Source: Neopusillimonas maritima (GTDB lineage: Bacteria; Pseudomonadota; Gammaproteobacteria; Burkholderiales; Burkholderiaceae_B). Taken from it: a DNA stretch of 64,000 nt. Position numbers and translations under genes: made by a program. Positions 1 to 9,972 of this stretch are shown here, piece after piece. The DNA is taken from positions 622,337 to 686,336 of the forward strand of contig NZ_NQOU01000001.1 of the NCBI RefSeq assembly GCF_003576595.1, written 5' to 3'. The notes below the pieces were generated by a model. That model had not been told where the DNA came from and made no database searches. It worked only from the letters and a program-made list of their open reading frames with translations. Every line of letters begins with the position of its first letter. Within the stretch, counting starts at the first letter, position 1.

Positions 1-1237
1 TGGCCAAACGGCCATGACCAATTTCGCGACGCTTAGGCGAGCCGAAACGGCCGGTTTCACCTGTGGAGAACGGTGGGAAGTTGTAATGCAACATGAAACG
101 ATCACGGCTTTCACCCATCACCGAATCAATGATCTGTTCGTCTTGTTTGGTACCGAGTGTTGAAATCACCAACGCCTGGGTTTCGCCCCGGGTAAACAAG
201 GCGCTACCATGAGTACGGGGCAAAACACCCAAACGAATACTGATGGGACGAACAGTGCGTGTGTCGCGCCCGTCGATGCGGGGCTCCCCAGCCAAAATTT
301 GCCCACGCACAATGGCCGACTCCAGATCAAACAGAATATTCTCAACTTCCACTGAATCGGGCACAGGTGCTTCTTTAGCCGCGGCATGCTCTTCAAGTTT
401 GGTTTTTACTTCAGCATATACCTCACGCAGGCGTGCAGTACGCACTTGCTTTTCGCGGATTTGATAGGCCTCTTTCAAACCCTCTTCTGCAACTGCCTTA
501 ACCGCTGTGATCAAAGCCTCGTTGCGGGCCGGTGCCTGCCAATCCCACTCGGGCTTGCCTGCCTCACTGACCAAATCATGAATGGCATTGATGGCGGCTT
601 GCATTTGTTCGTGACCAAACATCACACCATTCAACATGACCTCTTCCGACAGCTCTTTCGCTTCGGACTCAACCATGAGTACGGCGGCTTCCGTACCGGC
701 AACCACCAGATTCATACCCGACACCTGCAACTGCGAAGTGGTAGGATTCAAAACGTAATCGCCGTCGACATAACCCACGCGCGCCGCGCCGATAGGCCCA
801 TTGAACGGAATGCCCGAAATAGCCAAAGCGGCGGAAGCACCAATCATGGCGGGAATATCGGGGTCTACTTCCGGATTCACCGACAGCACGTGAATAATGA
901 CCTGTACTTCGTTGTAAAAGCCTTCCGGAAACAAAGGACGCAACGGGCGATCGATCAGGCGCGATGTGAGCGTTTCCTTTTCAGAAGGACGGCCTTCGCG
1001 CTTAAAGAACCCACCGGGAATACGGCCAACCGAATAAGTCTTTTCGACGTAATCAACGGTTAAAGGGAAAAAATCCTGCCCTGGTTTGGCATTTTTGGCG
1101 GCAACAACCGTTGCCAGTACCACGGTATCATCAACTGATACCAATACGGCACCTGTTGCCTGGCGAGCAATCTCGCCGGTTTCCATTACAACAGTGTGTT
1201 GGCCGTACTGGAACGACTTGGTCACTTTATTAAACAT
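1..1237 (-). CDS. pnp: Polyribonucleotide nucleotidyltransferase (PNPase), C-terminus cut by window edge
   Basis: PNPase is the phosphorolytic 3'-5' exoribonuclease that degrades mRNA and partners with the RNA degradosome. The frame is open from the left edge to an ATG at 1235-1237 that gives [12 protein letters not shown], a typical PNPase start, with an AAGGA ribosome site nine bases upstream. The visible 412 codons cover the first RNase PH domain, the helical linker and the beginning of the second RNase PH domain. The family is about 700 residues long, so the KH and S1 RNA-binding domains lie outside the window. It follows rpsO on the same strand, the classical rpsO-pnp order, with a strong hairpin between the two genes. 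The assignment is near certain; only the 3' end is missing. Confidence 0.97.
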   Translation of the reverse strand, partial: MFNKVTKSFQYGQHTVVMETGEIARQATGAVLVSVDDTVVLATVVAAKNAKPGQDFFPLTVDYVEKTYSVGRIPGGFFKREGRPSEKETLTSRLIDRPLRPLFPEGFYNEVQVIIHVLSVNPEVDPDIPAMIGASAALAISGIPFNGPIGAARVGYVDGDYVLNPTTSQLQVSGMNLVVAGTEAAVLMVESEAKELSEEVMLNGVMFGHEQMQAAINAIHDLVSEAGKPEWDWQAPARNEALITAVKAVAEEGLKEAYQIREKQVRTARLREVYAEVKTKLEEHAAAKEAPVPDSVEVENILFDLESAIVRGQILAGEPRIDGRDTRTVRPISIRLGVLPRTHGSALFTRGETQALVISTLGTKQDEQIIDSVMGESRDRFMLHYNFPPFSTGETGRFGSPKRREIGHGRLA

Positions 1238-1256
1238 TACACAGTATCCTTACAAT

Positions 1257-1300
1257 AAAAAAACCGTGCACACCACGATTGTCTCGTAGTGTCCACGGTT
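1257..1300 (-). terminator. rpsO-pnp intergenic hairpin with U-tract
   Basis: On the coding (minus) strand a long stem-loop is followed directly by seven Ts. The outer arms are 1262-1268 and 1294-1300 (seven pairs). After one mismatch the stem continues through 1270-1278 and 1284-1292 with a single internal mismatch and a five-base loop. This has the form of an intrinsic terminator after rpsO, and the pnp ribosome site lies just beyond it. In E. coli the same position carries both the rpsO terminator and an RNase III processing hairpin used in pnp autoregulation; a similar role here is an inference. Confidence 0.75.
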
Positions 1301-1328
1301 GTACATCATGGGGAACCAGCCCCTGATA

Positions 1329-1598
1329 TCACTTACGCAAGCCAAGCTTTTCAATAAGCGTGCGGTAAGCGTCGGGATTACGGCTCTTTAGGTAATCGAG
1401 CAATTTGCGACGGCGACTAACCATGCGCAATAAACCGCGACGCGAATGGTGGTCTTTTTTATGCGTTTTGAAGTGGTCGGTCAGTTCGTTGATGCGAGCG
1501 GTGAGCAATGCCACCTGAACTTCCGGAGAACCGGTGTCGCCCTGCTTGCGCGCGAACTGCGAAACAATATCGGACTTCTTGATTTCTGCTACAGACAT
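1329..1598 (-). CDS. rpsO: 30S ribosomal protein S15
   Basis: S15 is a primary 16S rRNA-binding protein of the small-subunit platform. The 89-residue product has the usual length and the conserved core, with [21 protein letters not shown] in two parts across residues 22-42 and [20 protein letters not shown] around residues 51-70. The C-terminal LIEKLGLRK ending is typical. An AGGAAATCTC ribosome site precedes the ATG. It is the first gene of the rpsO-pnp pair; a TATAAT-like -10 sits about 125 bases upstream at 1722-1727, leaving a leader of roughly 115 bases that could hold the S15 autoregulatory structure known from other bacteria. That last point was not tested by folding. Confidence 0.98.
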   Translation of the reverse strand: MSVAEIKKSDIVSQFARKQGDTGSPEVQVALLTARINELTDHFKTHKKDHHSRRGLLRMVSRRRKLLDYLKSRNPDAYRTLIEKLGLRK

Positions 1599-1721
1599 GA
1601 TGAGATTTCCTCTTGAACATGCGACAAGGCCGAGGTGCCTTGACGTGAACGATAGATAAATACGACTAACTGCCTACGCTGCCCAAGCCAAATGGGCCAA
1701 ATACAACAAGACAGATGTGGG

Positions 1722-1727
1722 ATTATA
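1722..1727 (-). promoter_or_regulatory. Candidate -10 element for rpsO
   Basis: A perfect TATAAT is present on the minus strand, with a weak CTGCAA 17 bases upstream as a possible -35. It lies about 125 bases before the rpsO start and points towards it. The call rests on motif and position only. Confidence 0.4.
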
Positions 1728-1774
1728 ACTGATCCGGTAGAATTTGCAGGAACACACTGTCAGGTGCAACTTCT

Positions 1775-2287
1775 ATGAGAACCCTTCCACTAAAACCGGT
1801 TTTAATGGCAAGCCTGCTTGCATTAATCGCCGGATGCACCAGTATCACCTCAGTTCCTCCCGGCACATCCGCCCAGCAAATGGTCGGCCAGTTCGGCACC
1901 CCAACCTATCAATGCCCGCTTGAAAACGGCGGTACACGTTTAATCTGGAGCCTGCAGCCTTTTGGTCAGCAGGCCTGGGCCACCAATACCGATAAAGAGG
2001 GGCGAATTGAGGGGGTAAAACCTGTTTTAACCGACGCGCATTTCAGCATGTTGCGCGAAGGCGTATGGACACCGGAAAAACTGCTATGTGAATTCGGGCC
2101 ACCGGCCGAAAAATCAGCAGTTGGCCTGCCCTCTGTGCGCCAAATTGTATGGAGCTACCGTTACCAGCAAGACGGCGTATGGAACTCGCTTATGCATGTT
2201 TATTTAGGGCGAGACGGCAACCAGGTAACCCGTTTTCACCCCGGGCCCGACCCTATGTACGAACGCAACCGGTTCGGCATGTTCTAA
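1775..2287 (+). CDS. Predicted outer-membrane lipoprotein of unknown function
   Basis: This 170-residue product starts with a lipoprotein signal: basic residues, a hydrophobic stretch at residues 9-19 and the lipobox LIAGC, with Cys21 as the predicted lipidated residue. The mature part contains QQMVGQFGTP and EKLLCEFGPP, two short segments resembling the loop of SmpA/BamE-like domains, where a similar G-x-P turn follows a helix. This suggests two tandem BamE-like or PepSY-like repeats of about 60 residues, but it is weak. The gene stands alone on the plus strand with an AGGTG ribosome site, and its stop overlaps the pssA stop by four bases. No specific role can be assigned. Confidence 0.8.
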   Translation: MRTLPLKPVLMASLLALIAGCTSITSVPPGTSAQQMVGQFGTPTYQCPLENGGTRLIWSLQPFGQQAWATNTDKEGRIEGVKPVLTDAHFSMLREGVWTPEKLLCEFGPPAEKSAVGLPSVRQIVWSYRYQQDGVWNSLMHVYLGRDGNQVTRFHPGPDPMYERNRFGMF

Positions 2288-3081
2288 CGGTTTTCGGTGT
2301 CGTTGCCAGGCGGCTGATCGTCGTTAGCGCGCCTGAAGCTTAATTGCTTTGCCTTGCGCAAACGCCACAACAAAACGCCCCAACCCGACAAACCATACAC
2401 CACAAATAAACCAAACAAGACAACCGGTGGATCGCTGGAGACAAACACAAACGCCGCTACCAATACCAGAATGACCCAAAATGGAACACTGCGGCCCAGT
2501 GCGAAACTCTTGCCGCTGTAAAAAGGCAAGTTGGTGACCATGGCAACACCTGCATAGACCGTTACCGCGAACGCTATCCAGGCAATTGCGCCATCTTGCA
2601 AGTGAAACTTGTTGTCGACGGCGAGCCACATAAAACCCGCCACCAAAGCAGCAGCCGCCGGACTAGGCAACCCCTGAAAAAAGCGCTTGTCGACCACCGC
2701 AATATTGGTATTGAACCGTGCCAGCCTTAATGCCGCCCCGACCACATAAATAAACGCAGCCAACCAGCCCCATCGGCCAAGGTCATGCAACATCCATTCG
2801 TACATAATGAGTGCAGGGGCAATGCCAAACGATGTCATGTCAGCCATGGAATCGTATTGCTCACCGAATGCAGACTGCGTATTGGTGAGGCGGGCCACGC
2901 GACCGTCCATGCCATCGAACACCAAAGCCAGAAACAACGCAATAGCAGCAATTTCATAGCGACCATTCATGGCTTGCACAATGCCATAAAAGCCGGCGAA
3001 CAAATTGGCCGTTGTGAATGCATTGGGCAGCAAATAAATACTGCGGCGTCGGCGGGTTTCGTCTGAAGACAAATTAGGCAT
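2284..3081 (-). CDS. pssA: CDP-diacylglycerol--serine O-phosphatidyltransferase
   Basis: This integral membrane enzyme joins serine to CDP-diacylglycerol, making phosphatidylserine and CMP. The CDP-alcohol phosphotransferase signature DG-x2-AR-x8-G-x3-D-x3-D is complete: D59-G60, A63-R64, G73, D77 and D81. Several hydrophobic segments follow to about residue 235, and the tail is short and polar. At 265 residues it matches the type II (Bacillus-like) enzyme rather than the E. coli phospholipase D-like one. The ATG lies eight bases after the psd stop, with no strong ribosome site, so translation probably depends on coupling to psd. Together with psd it makes phosphatidylethanolamine. Confidence 0.95.
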   Translation of the reverse strand: MPNLSSDETRRRRSIYLLPNAFTTANLFAGFYGIVQAMNGRYEIAAIALFLALVFDGMDGRVARLTNTQSAFGEQYDSMADMTSFGIAPALIMYEWMLHDLGRWGWLAAFIYVVGAALRLARFNTNIAVVDKRFFQGLPSPAAAALVAGFMWLAVDNKFHLQDGAIAWIAFAVTVYAGVAMVTNLPFYSGKSFALGRSVPFWVILVLVAAFVFVSSDPPVVLFGLFVVYGLSGWGVLLWRLRKAKQLSFRRANDDQPPGNDTENR

Positions 3082-3089
3082 AAAGAAAA

Positions 3090-3749
3090 TTAACTTGAAA
3101 GTTCAGCCAGCACTGTACTGGTCGCGCTGACCTTGTCTCCGATTGCAACCCGGGGTCGTGAACCCAGCGGCAAATAAACATCGACCCGGGAACCAAAACG
3201 GATAAAACCATAACGTTGACCGCTGTACAAGCGCTCACCTTCCTTAGCGTAGCAAAGAATCCGCTTTGCCACCAACCCGGCCACTTGAACTGCGGTAACA
3301 GTTTGCCCGGCATCTGTTTTAAGCACCATGGCATTACGCTCGTTTTCAAGCGACGCTTTGTCGAGTGCAGCATTAAAAAACTTGCCGGGGAAATACGCAA
3401 TCGACTCCACCGTACCATTTACGGGAGAGCGATTTGAATGCACATTGAAAACATTCATGAACACACTTATTTTCAACGCCTGACGATTGGCGTAAGGGTC
3501 GTGCGTTTCTTCAACGACCACAATACGTCCGTCGGCGGGGCTTAACACATTCGCTTCGCCATCGGGTGCCACGCGTGCCGGATCACGGAAAAACTGCAGC
3601 ACAAACAAGGCCAGCAGCCAGAAAATTACTGATACGCCTGGTGACCAAAGCGTAACCAAAATTGCAACCACAACAGCGATGGCCAGAAAAGGCCAGCCTT
3701 CACGGGCAATAACAGGATGGGGGTAAGGCGGTTTTTTCATAGGCTTCAA
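3090..3749 (-). CDS. psd: Phosphatidylserine decarboxylase proenzyme, short type
   Basis: The enzyme decarboxylates phosphatidylserine to phosphatidylethanolamine at the inner membrane. It is a self-cleaving pyruvoyl enzyme, and the cleavage motif is G186-S187-R188 near the C-terminus, where Ser187 would become the pyruvoyl group. Two hydrophobic stretches at residues 20-55 anchor it; RDP at 55-57 and the NVHSNRSP segment at 102-109 are family hallmarks. The 219-residue length fits the short Psd class common in alpha- and betaproteobacteria, not the 320-residue E. coli form. It lies 70 bases after ilvC and directly before pssA, so the last two steps of phosphatidylethanolamine synthesis are adjacent, in reverse order of use. 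Confidence 0.95.
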   Translation of the reverse strand: MKPMKKPPYPHPVIAREGWPFLAIAVVVAILVTLWSPGVSVIFWLLALFVLQFFRDPARVAPDGEANVLSPADGRIVVVEETHDPYANRQALKISVFMNVFNVHSNRSPVNGTVESIAYFPGKFFNAALDKASLENERNAMVLKTDAGQTVTAVQVAGLVAKRILCYAKEGERLYSGQRYGFIRFGSRVDVYLPLGSRPRVAIGDKVSATSTVLAELSS

Positions 3750-3819
3750 AGAAAAAGCGGGGACAGGCCTTGCAACAACTGCAGCGAACCTGACCCCGCT
3801 CTATGGATCCGGAAAGATC

Positions 3820-4836
<1,017 letters not shown>

Positions 4837-4941
4837 TTAACTTGCTCCAGTACAAAGCGTATTTTAGTAGAGCCGGGTTTACGCCGACCCATAATGGTTA
4901 ATCGAATGCCCGCCTGCGGCGGGCAAAAATGTCCTGCAAAC

Positions 4942-5433
4942 CTACAATTTTAAAACACGTTCGCCCCGACCAATGCCGGACACGCCCGTACGGACGGTTT
5001 CCAGAATGGCACTGCGGTCGAGCGCACCGATAAAGGCTTCAATTTTTTCCTGATTACCGGTCAGTTCAATGGTGTAAGCCTTGTCGGTTACATCGACGAT
5101 ATGACCGCGAAAAATGTCGGCCATACGCTTGATTTCCTCGCGCTCTTTACCCACAGCCCGAACCTTGATCAGCATCAGTTCGCGACGAATATGCGGCCCT
5201 TCGGAAAGATCGACCACTTTCACCACGTCGATAAGACGATTCAGGTGCTTGGTGATTTGCTCAATGACTTCATCGGAACCCGTCGTGACGATCGTCATGC
5301 GTGACAGCGTGGTATCTTCGGTTGGCGCGACTGTTAACGTTTCAATGTTATAGGCACGTGCCGAAAAAAGCCCCACCACACGAGACAATGCGCCGGGTTC
5401 GTTTTCAATAAGGATGGAAATGACATGTTTCAT
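4942..5433 (-). CDS. ilvH: Acetolactate synthase regulatory (small) subunit
   Basis: The small subunit activates the catalytic subunit and makes it sensitive to valine. Residues 1-80 form the ACT domain, opening with MKHVISILIENEPGALSRV, in which the Gly-Ala-Leu turn is the usual valine site. The C-terminal half has the conserved ELTGNQEKIEAFI segment. The 163-residue length matches E. coli IlvH. The start lies ten bases after the ilvI stop, so the two subunits are co-translated in the order large then small. It could equally be called ilvN; the symbol ilvH is used because the length and ACT domain match that isoform better. Confidence 0.96.
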   Translation of the reverse strand: MKHVISILIENEPGALSRVVGLFSARAYNIETLTVAPTEDTTLSRMTIVTTGSDEVIEQITKHLNRLIDVVKVVDLSEGPHIRRELMLIKVRAVGKEREEIKRMADIFRGHIVDVTDKAYTIELTGNQEKIEAFIGALDRSAILETVRTGVSGIGRGERVLKL

Positions 5434-5443
5434 AAGTCTGTCC

Positions 5444-7168
5444 TTATAACTCTTCTGAACCCAGCAACATTTCCGTCAGGCCACGACCTGCTTTCACCAT
5501 CGGCCAAACATTTTCCGTTTGGTCGGTAATGAAATCAAGGAACACCAAACGGTCTTTATGTTTGCCGAATGCTTCGCGCAACGCCGGCTCGACGTCGGCG
5601 GGTTTATCAATAAGCAGACCTACGTGGCCGTAACTTTCCACCAACTTAACGAAATCAGGCAAGGCATCGACATATGATTCCGAGTAGCGTGAACCGTAAT
5701 CAATTTGCTGCCACTGGCGAACCATACCCAGATAACGATTATTCAGGCAAAGAATTTTAGGTGACAAATGATATTGCTTGCAGGTGGACAATTCCTGAAT
5801 GTTCATCTGAATGGAACCTTCACCCGTAATCACCGCAACATCACGCCCGGGGTTGGCCATTTGCGCCCCCATGGCATAAGGCAAACCTACGCCCATGGTG
5901 CCCAGGCCACCGGAGTTGATCCACTGACGCGGCTCCTTGAAGCCGTAATACTGCGCCGCCCACATTTGATGCTGGCCGACATCGGACGTGACAATGGCAT
6001 TGCCACCAGTCACTTCCCAGAGCTTTTCAACAACAAACTGAGGTTTGATCACCTCATCGGACGACTTATAGCGCAAGCACTCTTTGCCACGCCAGGTATT
6101 GATTTGCTTCCACCACGGATCGATACGCGCCGGGTCAGTGCGGTCTTCCGCCACCGCCATTTGCGAATAAAGATTAGTAAATTCCTGCAGAACGTCTTTA
6201 ACATTACCGACGATAGGTACATCGACCTTGACACGCTTGGAAATGGAGGACGGGTCGATGTCGATATGAATGATTTTGCGTTGGTTCTGCGCAAAGTGCT
6301 TGGGATTACCAATAACACGGTCGTCGAAACGCGCGCCTACGGCGACCAACACATCGCAGTTCTGCATGGCCATATTGGCTTCGTACGTACCGTGCATGCC
6401 GGGCATGCCCACGAAACGCGGATCGGTGGATGCGATCGCACCCAAGCCCATTAAGGTATTGGTGCAAGGTGCGCCCACCAAATCAACCAATTGGCGTAGC
6501 TCGTCAGCCGCATCGGCCAACACAACACCCCCACCGGAATAAATCATGGGGCGCTCTGCCGCAAGCAGCATTTGCACGGCTTTTTTAATTTGGCCCTGAT
6601 GCCCTTTCACAACCGGCATATAAGAGCGCATCGCCACTTCGCCCTTCTGGGCGGTGTACTTGCAGGTCGCGATGGTAATGTCTTTGGGAATATCGACCAA
6701 TACGGGGCCGGGGCGCCCTGTTTTGGCAATATAAAACGCCTTGCGCATGGTTTCGGCAAGGTCTTTTATGTCACGCACCAGGAAGTTATGTTTGACACAG
6801 GGGCGTGTGATACCCACTGCATCGCACTCCTGGAAAGCATCCTCACCAATGACCGCTGTCGGCACCTGACCACTAATGATCACCATGGGAATGGAGTCCA
6901 TGTATGCAGTTGCAATGCCTGTAACAGCATTCGTTAAGCCAGGCCCACTGGTGACCAGCGCAACGCCTATTTTGTTGGACGAACGGGAGTACGCATCGGC
7001 CGCATGAACAGCAGCCTGTTCGTGACGAACCAGAATATGCTTGAAGCTATCTTGCTTGTAGATTGCGTCGTAGATGTAAAGTACCGCACCACCGGGATAG
7101 CCGAATATGTGATCAACACCTTGTTCAGCCAGGCAGCGCACTACGATGTCGGCGCCATTGAGTTCCAT
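5444..7168 (-). CDS. ilvI: Acetolactate synthase catalytic (large) subunit
   Basis: This thiamine diphosphate and FAD enzyme condenses pyruvate with pyruvate or 2-oxobutyrate, the first committed step towards valine, leucine and isoleucine. At 574 residues it is full length. The N-terminal domain has RHEQAAVHAADAY with the catalytic Glu of the cofactor proton relay. The FAD-binding middle domain has GMPGMHGTYEANMAM. The C-terminal domain holds the metal/cofactor motif from GEGSIQMN to LNNRYLG. The first position of that motif is GEG rather than the textbook GDG; from memory this is usual in betaproteobacteria, so it is not a defect. An AAAGGAATTT ribosome site precedes the ATG. It is the first gene of ilvI-ilvH-ilvC-psd-pssA. 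Confidence 0.97.
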   Translation of the reverse strand: MELNGADIVVRCLAEQGVDHIFGYPGGAVLYIYDAIYKQDSFKHILVRHEQAAVHAADAYSRSSNKIGVALVTSGPGLTNAVTGIATAYMDSIPMVIISGQVPTAVIGEDAFQECDAVGITRPCVKHNFLVRDIKDLAETMRKAFYIAKTGRPGPVLVDIPKDITIATCKYTAQKGEVAMRSYMPVVKGHQGQIKKAVQMLLAAERPMIYSGGGVVLADAADELRQLVDLVGAPCTNTLMGLGAIASTDPRFVGMPGMHGTYEANMAMQNCDVLVAVGARFDDRVIGNPKHFAQNQRKIIHIDIDPSSISKRVKVDVPIVGNVKDVLQEFTNLYSQMAVAEDRTDPARIDPWWKQINTWRGKECLRYKSSDEVIKPQFVVEKLWEVTGGNAIVTSDVGQHQMWAAQYYGFKEPRQWINSGGLGTMGVGLPYAMGAQMANPGRDVAVITGEGSIQMNIQELSTCKQYHLSPKILCLNNRYLGMVRQWQQIDYGSRYSESYVDALPDFVKLVESYGHVGLLIDKPADVEPALREAFGKHKDRLVFLDFITDQTENVWPMVKAGRGLTEMLLGSEEL

Positions 7169-7652
7169 AATAAATTCCTTTCATAACCGGCCCTGACACA
7201 CCGACTGGCCCTTGCGGCCCGGGCTGCACCGGCATCGGCAACATAATCCGGCGCTTTGTGACCCACGGAGCCACGCCACCCAGACACCTTGCAGAACCGA
7301 CACGCACCCATCGACATGCAGTGCACGCATTCAAATGAATGCAAGAGGTAGAAACGGAAAGCGTTGGCAACACACGCTTGTGGCGCGGCCAACCGCAAAT
7401 CGCACGTTAAATTTTGAGGCGCAAGAAACCAGGCGGATAACCCGGCAAAAAGCCATACCTTCACGGCTCACCCAGGATAAGCAGGCGAGCCAAACGATTA
7501 CTTTACCGCGTTGCAGCAACAGAATCAAATGGAAACGTTTGATTTTGCAGATTAAATCGGCCAACGTCGCACATTTCACACATTAAGCCTCTATACTTGA
7601 AAACTTCCAGCGGACTCTGTGCCTACAGAACAACGCAGTAAACGCAACAAAT
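7169..7652. promoter_or_regulatory. Divergent intergenic region and putative ilv leader
   Basis: These 484 bases separate ilvI (left) from the FUSC gene (right) and hold no convincing gene. On the ilv strand the reading frame 7331-7579 (82 codons) has two runs rich in Leu, Ile and Val (LILLLQ and KVIVWL) about 20 residues from its start, reminiscent of an attenuation leader peptide but longer than the known ones. A perfect hairpin, arms GCATTC and GAATGC, lies at 7327-7342 near the end of that frame. No U-tract follows, so a classical attenuator is not shown. A betaproteobacterial RNA motif named ilvH has been described upstream of acetolactate synthase genes; whether it is present needs a covariance-model search. 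Confidence 0.35.
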
Positions 7653-9917
7653 ATGGCTTCCACCCTACCCCAGCTACAGCGTTTTTTTTATAGCCACTAT
7701 TTTCTTGGCGGACTGCGCCAGGCTACCGGTGTCATTATCCCGGCACTGTTCCTAAGTTTTTTTTTCCAACAATACGGCATGGCAATGGTCGCCGCCATCG
7801 GCGCTGCCTGCGTTGCCGTAATCGACCAACCGGGCAGCCCGCGCCGCTATAGCTTCAACAACATGATCGGTGCGGTCTTGCTTGGAACGCTGACCACTGC
7901 AGTTACCGGATTAAGTACGACACACCCGATTCTGCTCTGGTTTGTCATCCCCACCCTGTGTTTCATTTTTTCAATGTTTACTGTGTACGGCCGCCAGGGT
8001 GGCCTGATGGGGTTTGCCTGCCTGTTCATCATGACACTGACCATGCGTCAGCCCCTGGAAACACATGAAGTCCTTATCCATACATTAAGCTCATTCGGCG
8101 GCGGCGTCTTTTACTTTGCATTCAGCGCTTTTATTCACCGTGTTTTCTGGCATCGGGAAGAACGGCAAGCACTTTCAGTTGCCCTTTTTTCCACCGCCGA
8201 CTATATCGAAGCGCGATCACGCTTATACGACGTCAATCACGATCTGGAAGAAAGTTACCGCCAATTGATGCGCACACAATCGGCCATGACCGATACGCAA
8301 CAAGCCGCCCGAAACACCGTACTACGCGAGCTCCCCACCGGTCAGTCACGCTCCGACCAGCAACGTTACACCGCATTGAACATATTCATTGATATGGTCG
8401 CGCTGCTTGACACCCTGGTGGCAACACAAACCGACTATGCAACCTTGCAACGCACTCTGGCCACCAGCGATGTTCTCATTTTTGCTCGGGACGCTCTGCG
8501 CAAACTGGCCAACAATACGCGTCAAATTGCTCTCGATGTTGCCCGCCACAAACCCGTCACGGAACGCAGCAGTGTTAAGGCGGAAATACGGGCTATTGAA
8601 TACGAGCTGGAGCTATATCGACAAAATGGTTTTGCTCAAGGGAACGCTGAGGTCTATACACTTTTGGTTCAAGTGCTGCGCCGTTTACGCAATGCGGCGC
8701 GCATTGTGGAACGCATGACAGAGCACACGCACGCACGGCGGGCGTCTTCTTTGGTTGATACCCGTCTTAATAAAACCCTGGGCCGTTTCCTGACACACAA
8801 TGAGTTGCGCCTTGGCATGATCACCAGCAACCTGCGGCTGGACTCTCCCAGTTTTCGTTATGCGGTTCGAGTCACCATTGCCGCAATCATCGCACTGGCG
8901 ATCGACCACGGTTTAACCTTGCTACTTCAGATGTCAGGGCGCGATCCCGGTTTCACGATACATGGCTACTGGATTATTCTGACGACCATTATTGTGCTCA
9001 AGCCAGGGTACGCCCTGACACGACAACGCAACCTGCTTCGTTTGCTGGGCACTTTCATAGGCTGCCTGCTGGCGCTGATTATTCTGAACCTCAACCCGCA
9101 TATCGACATTTATTTCTTTATCCTGGTTGTCGCGTGCGTATTGGGGTACAGCATGCTTCAGCTTAACTTTATGGCCTCGGCGACCTTCAATACCCTGTGC
9201 ATTCTGCTGGCGTTCAATTTAACCGCTCCGGCGTCAACCTTCCTTATTGGTGAACGCCTGGTTGATACGGTAATCGGTAGCCTGGTCGCCCTGGGGTGCA
9301 GCTACATTCTGCCTTGGTGGGAATACAATTTCATGGGCTCGCTGGCTAAAGCGGCACGTACAGCCAACCATCGCTTTTACCGCACCGGGCTGCTGTATGC
9401 CGACTTAAACCGCACGCTTTTAAGCATCGAAAATCAAACGGTCAATTCCTCGGTCACAAAAGACCTTGACGTCACAACGCTCACCCAGCAAGTCCACGAG
9501 GCCGACGTCAATTGGCGCCTGGCACGCAAGAACGCGTACATAGCGCTGGGTAACCTAACGTCGGCGTTTTACCGAATGATGGCGGAACCCACCCGATGTC
9601 AGAAGAATGTTCCCGAGGTTAACCACCTATTAATCCAGAATCACTTGCTGGCATCGCAAATCAGCGCCGCGGTTCCACTACTGGCACAATTGCCTGAGAT
9701 TCCAACTGGCATCCAGCAATCGCTTGACGCCATCGACGCACTATTGGAAGATCGCAATGCCCCGATTCCAGTGAGCATTGAAACTGAAGGCGATTTGGCG
9801 GCATTAGCCTACCCAATTCGGCAAATGAGCCGCGCCGCACAATTGATTCACCAGGAAATGCAAGTCTTCGAAAAGCCGCAAAGCGGGCCACAGGCACCCC
9901 AGCCCCAACCCGCCTGA
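7653..9917 (+). CDS. FUSC/YccS-family inner-membrane protein, probable exporter
   Basis: The 754-residue product has the two-bundle layout of the FUSC superfamily (YccS, YhfK and the aromatic acid exporter AaeB). A first group of about six membrane segments covers residues 20-165, a long soluble helical part runs to about 400, a second membrane bundle spans roughly 405-550, and a cytoplasmic C-terminal domain follows. The FNNMIGAVLLG segment after the second helix is typical. These proteins are thought to export organic acids or aromatic compounds, but substrates are mostly unknown. It is divergent from the ilv operon and faces the MFS gene. A Pro/Gln-rich tail ends the protein. The family call is fairly safe, the substrate is open. 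Confidence 0.85.
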   Translation: MASTLPQLQRFFYSHYFLGGLRQATGVIIPALFLSFFFQQYGMAMVAAIGAACVAVIDQPGSPRRYSFNNMIGAVLLGTLTTAVTGLSTTHPILLWFVIPTLCFIFSMFTVYGRQGGLMGFACLFIMTLTMRQPLETHEVLIHTLSSFGGGVFYFAFSAFIHRVFWHREERQALSVALFSTADYIEARSRLYDVNHDLEESYRQLMRTQSAMTDTQQAARNTVLRELPTGQSRSDQQRYTALNIFIDMVALLDTLVATQTDYATLQRTLATSDVLIFARDALRKLANNTRQIALDVARHKPVTERSSVKAEIRAIEYELELYRQNGFAQGNAEVYTLLVQVLRRLRNAARIVERMTEHTHARRASSLVDTRLNKTLGRFLTHNELRLGMITSNLRLDSPSFRYAVRVTIAAIIALAIDHGLTLLLQMSGRDPGFTIHGYWIILTTIIVLKPGYALTRQRNLLRLLGTFIGCLLALIILNLNPHIDIYFFILVVACVLGYSMLQLNFMASATFNTLCILLAFNLTAPASTFLIGERLVDTVIGSLVALGCSYILPWWEYNFMGSLAKAARTANHRFYRTGLLYADLNRTLLSIENQTVNSSVTKDLDVTTLTQQVHEADVNWRLARKNAYIALGNLTSAFYRMMAEPTRCQKNVPEVNHLLIQNHLLASQISAAVPLLAQLPEIPTGIQQSLDAIDALLEDRNAPIPVSIETEGDLAALAYPIRQMSRAAQLIHQEMQVFEKPQSGPQAPQPQPA

Positions 9918-9972
9918 CTCGTCGGCGCGTTCATTCCAAAATAACAGACGTACTCATTCCATCGTGGCCAAA

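Noticed and set aside
4908-4924. Terminator between ilvH and ilvC
   Set aside because: GCCCGCC-TGC-GGCGGGC is a perfect hairpin, but on the coding strand the T-run precedes it and no U-tract follows, so termination is not supported.
5444-7168. Loss of the thiamine diphosphate motif in acetolactate synthase (GEG instead of GDG)
   Set aside because: The rest of the motif is intact and the same substitution is, as I recall, usual in betaproteobacterial enzymes; Glu can bind the metal.
7141-7464. 107-codon frame running into the start of ilvI on the same strand
   Set aside because: It overlaps the ilvI start in another frame, has an unlikely Cys/Ala/Arg composition and no clear ribosome site.
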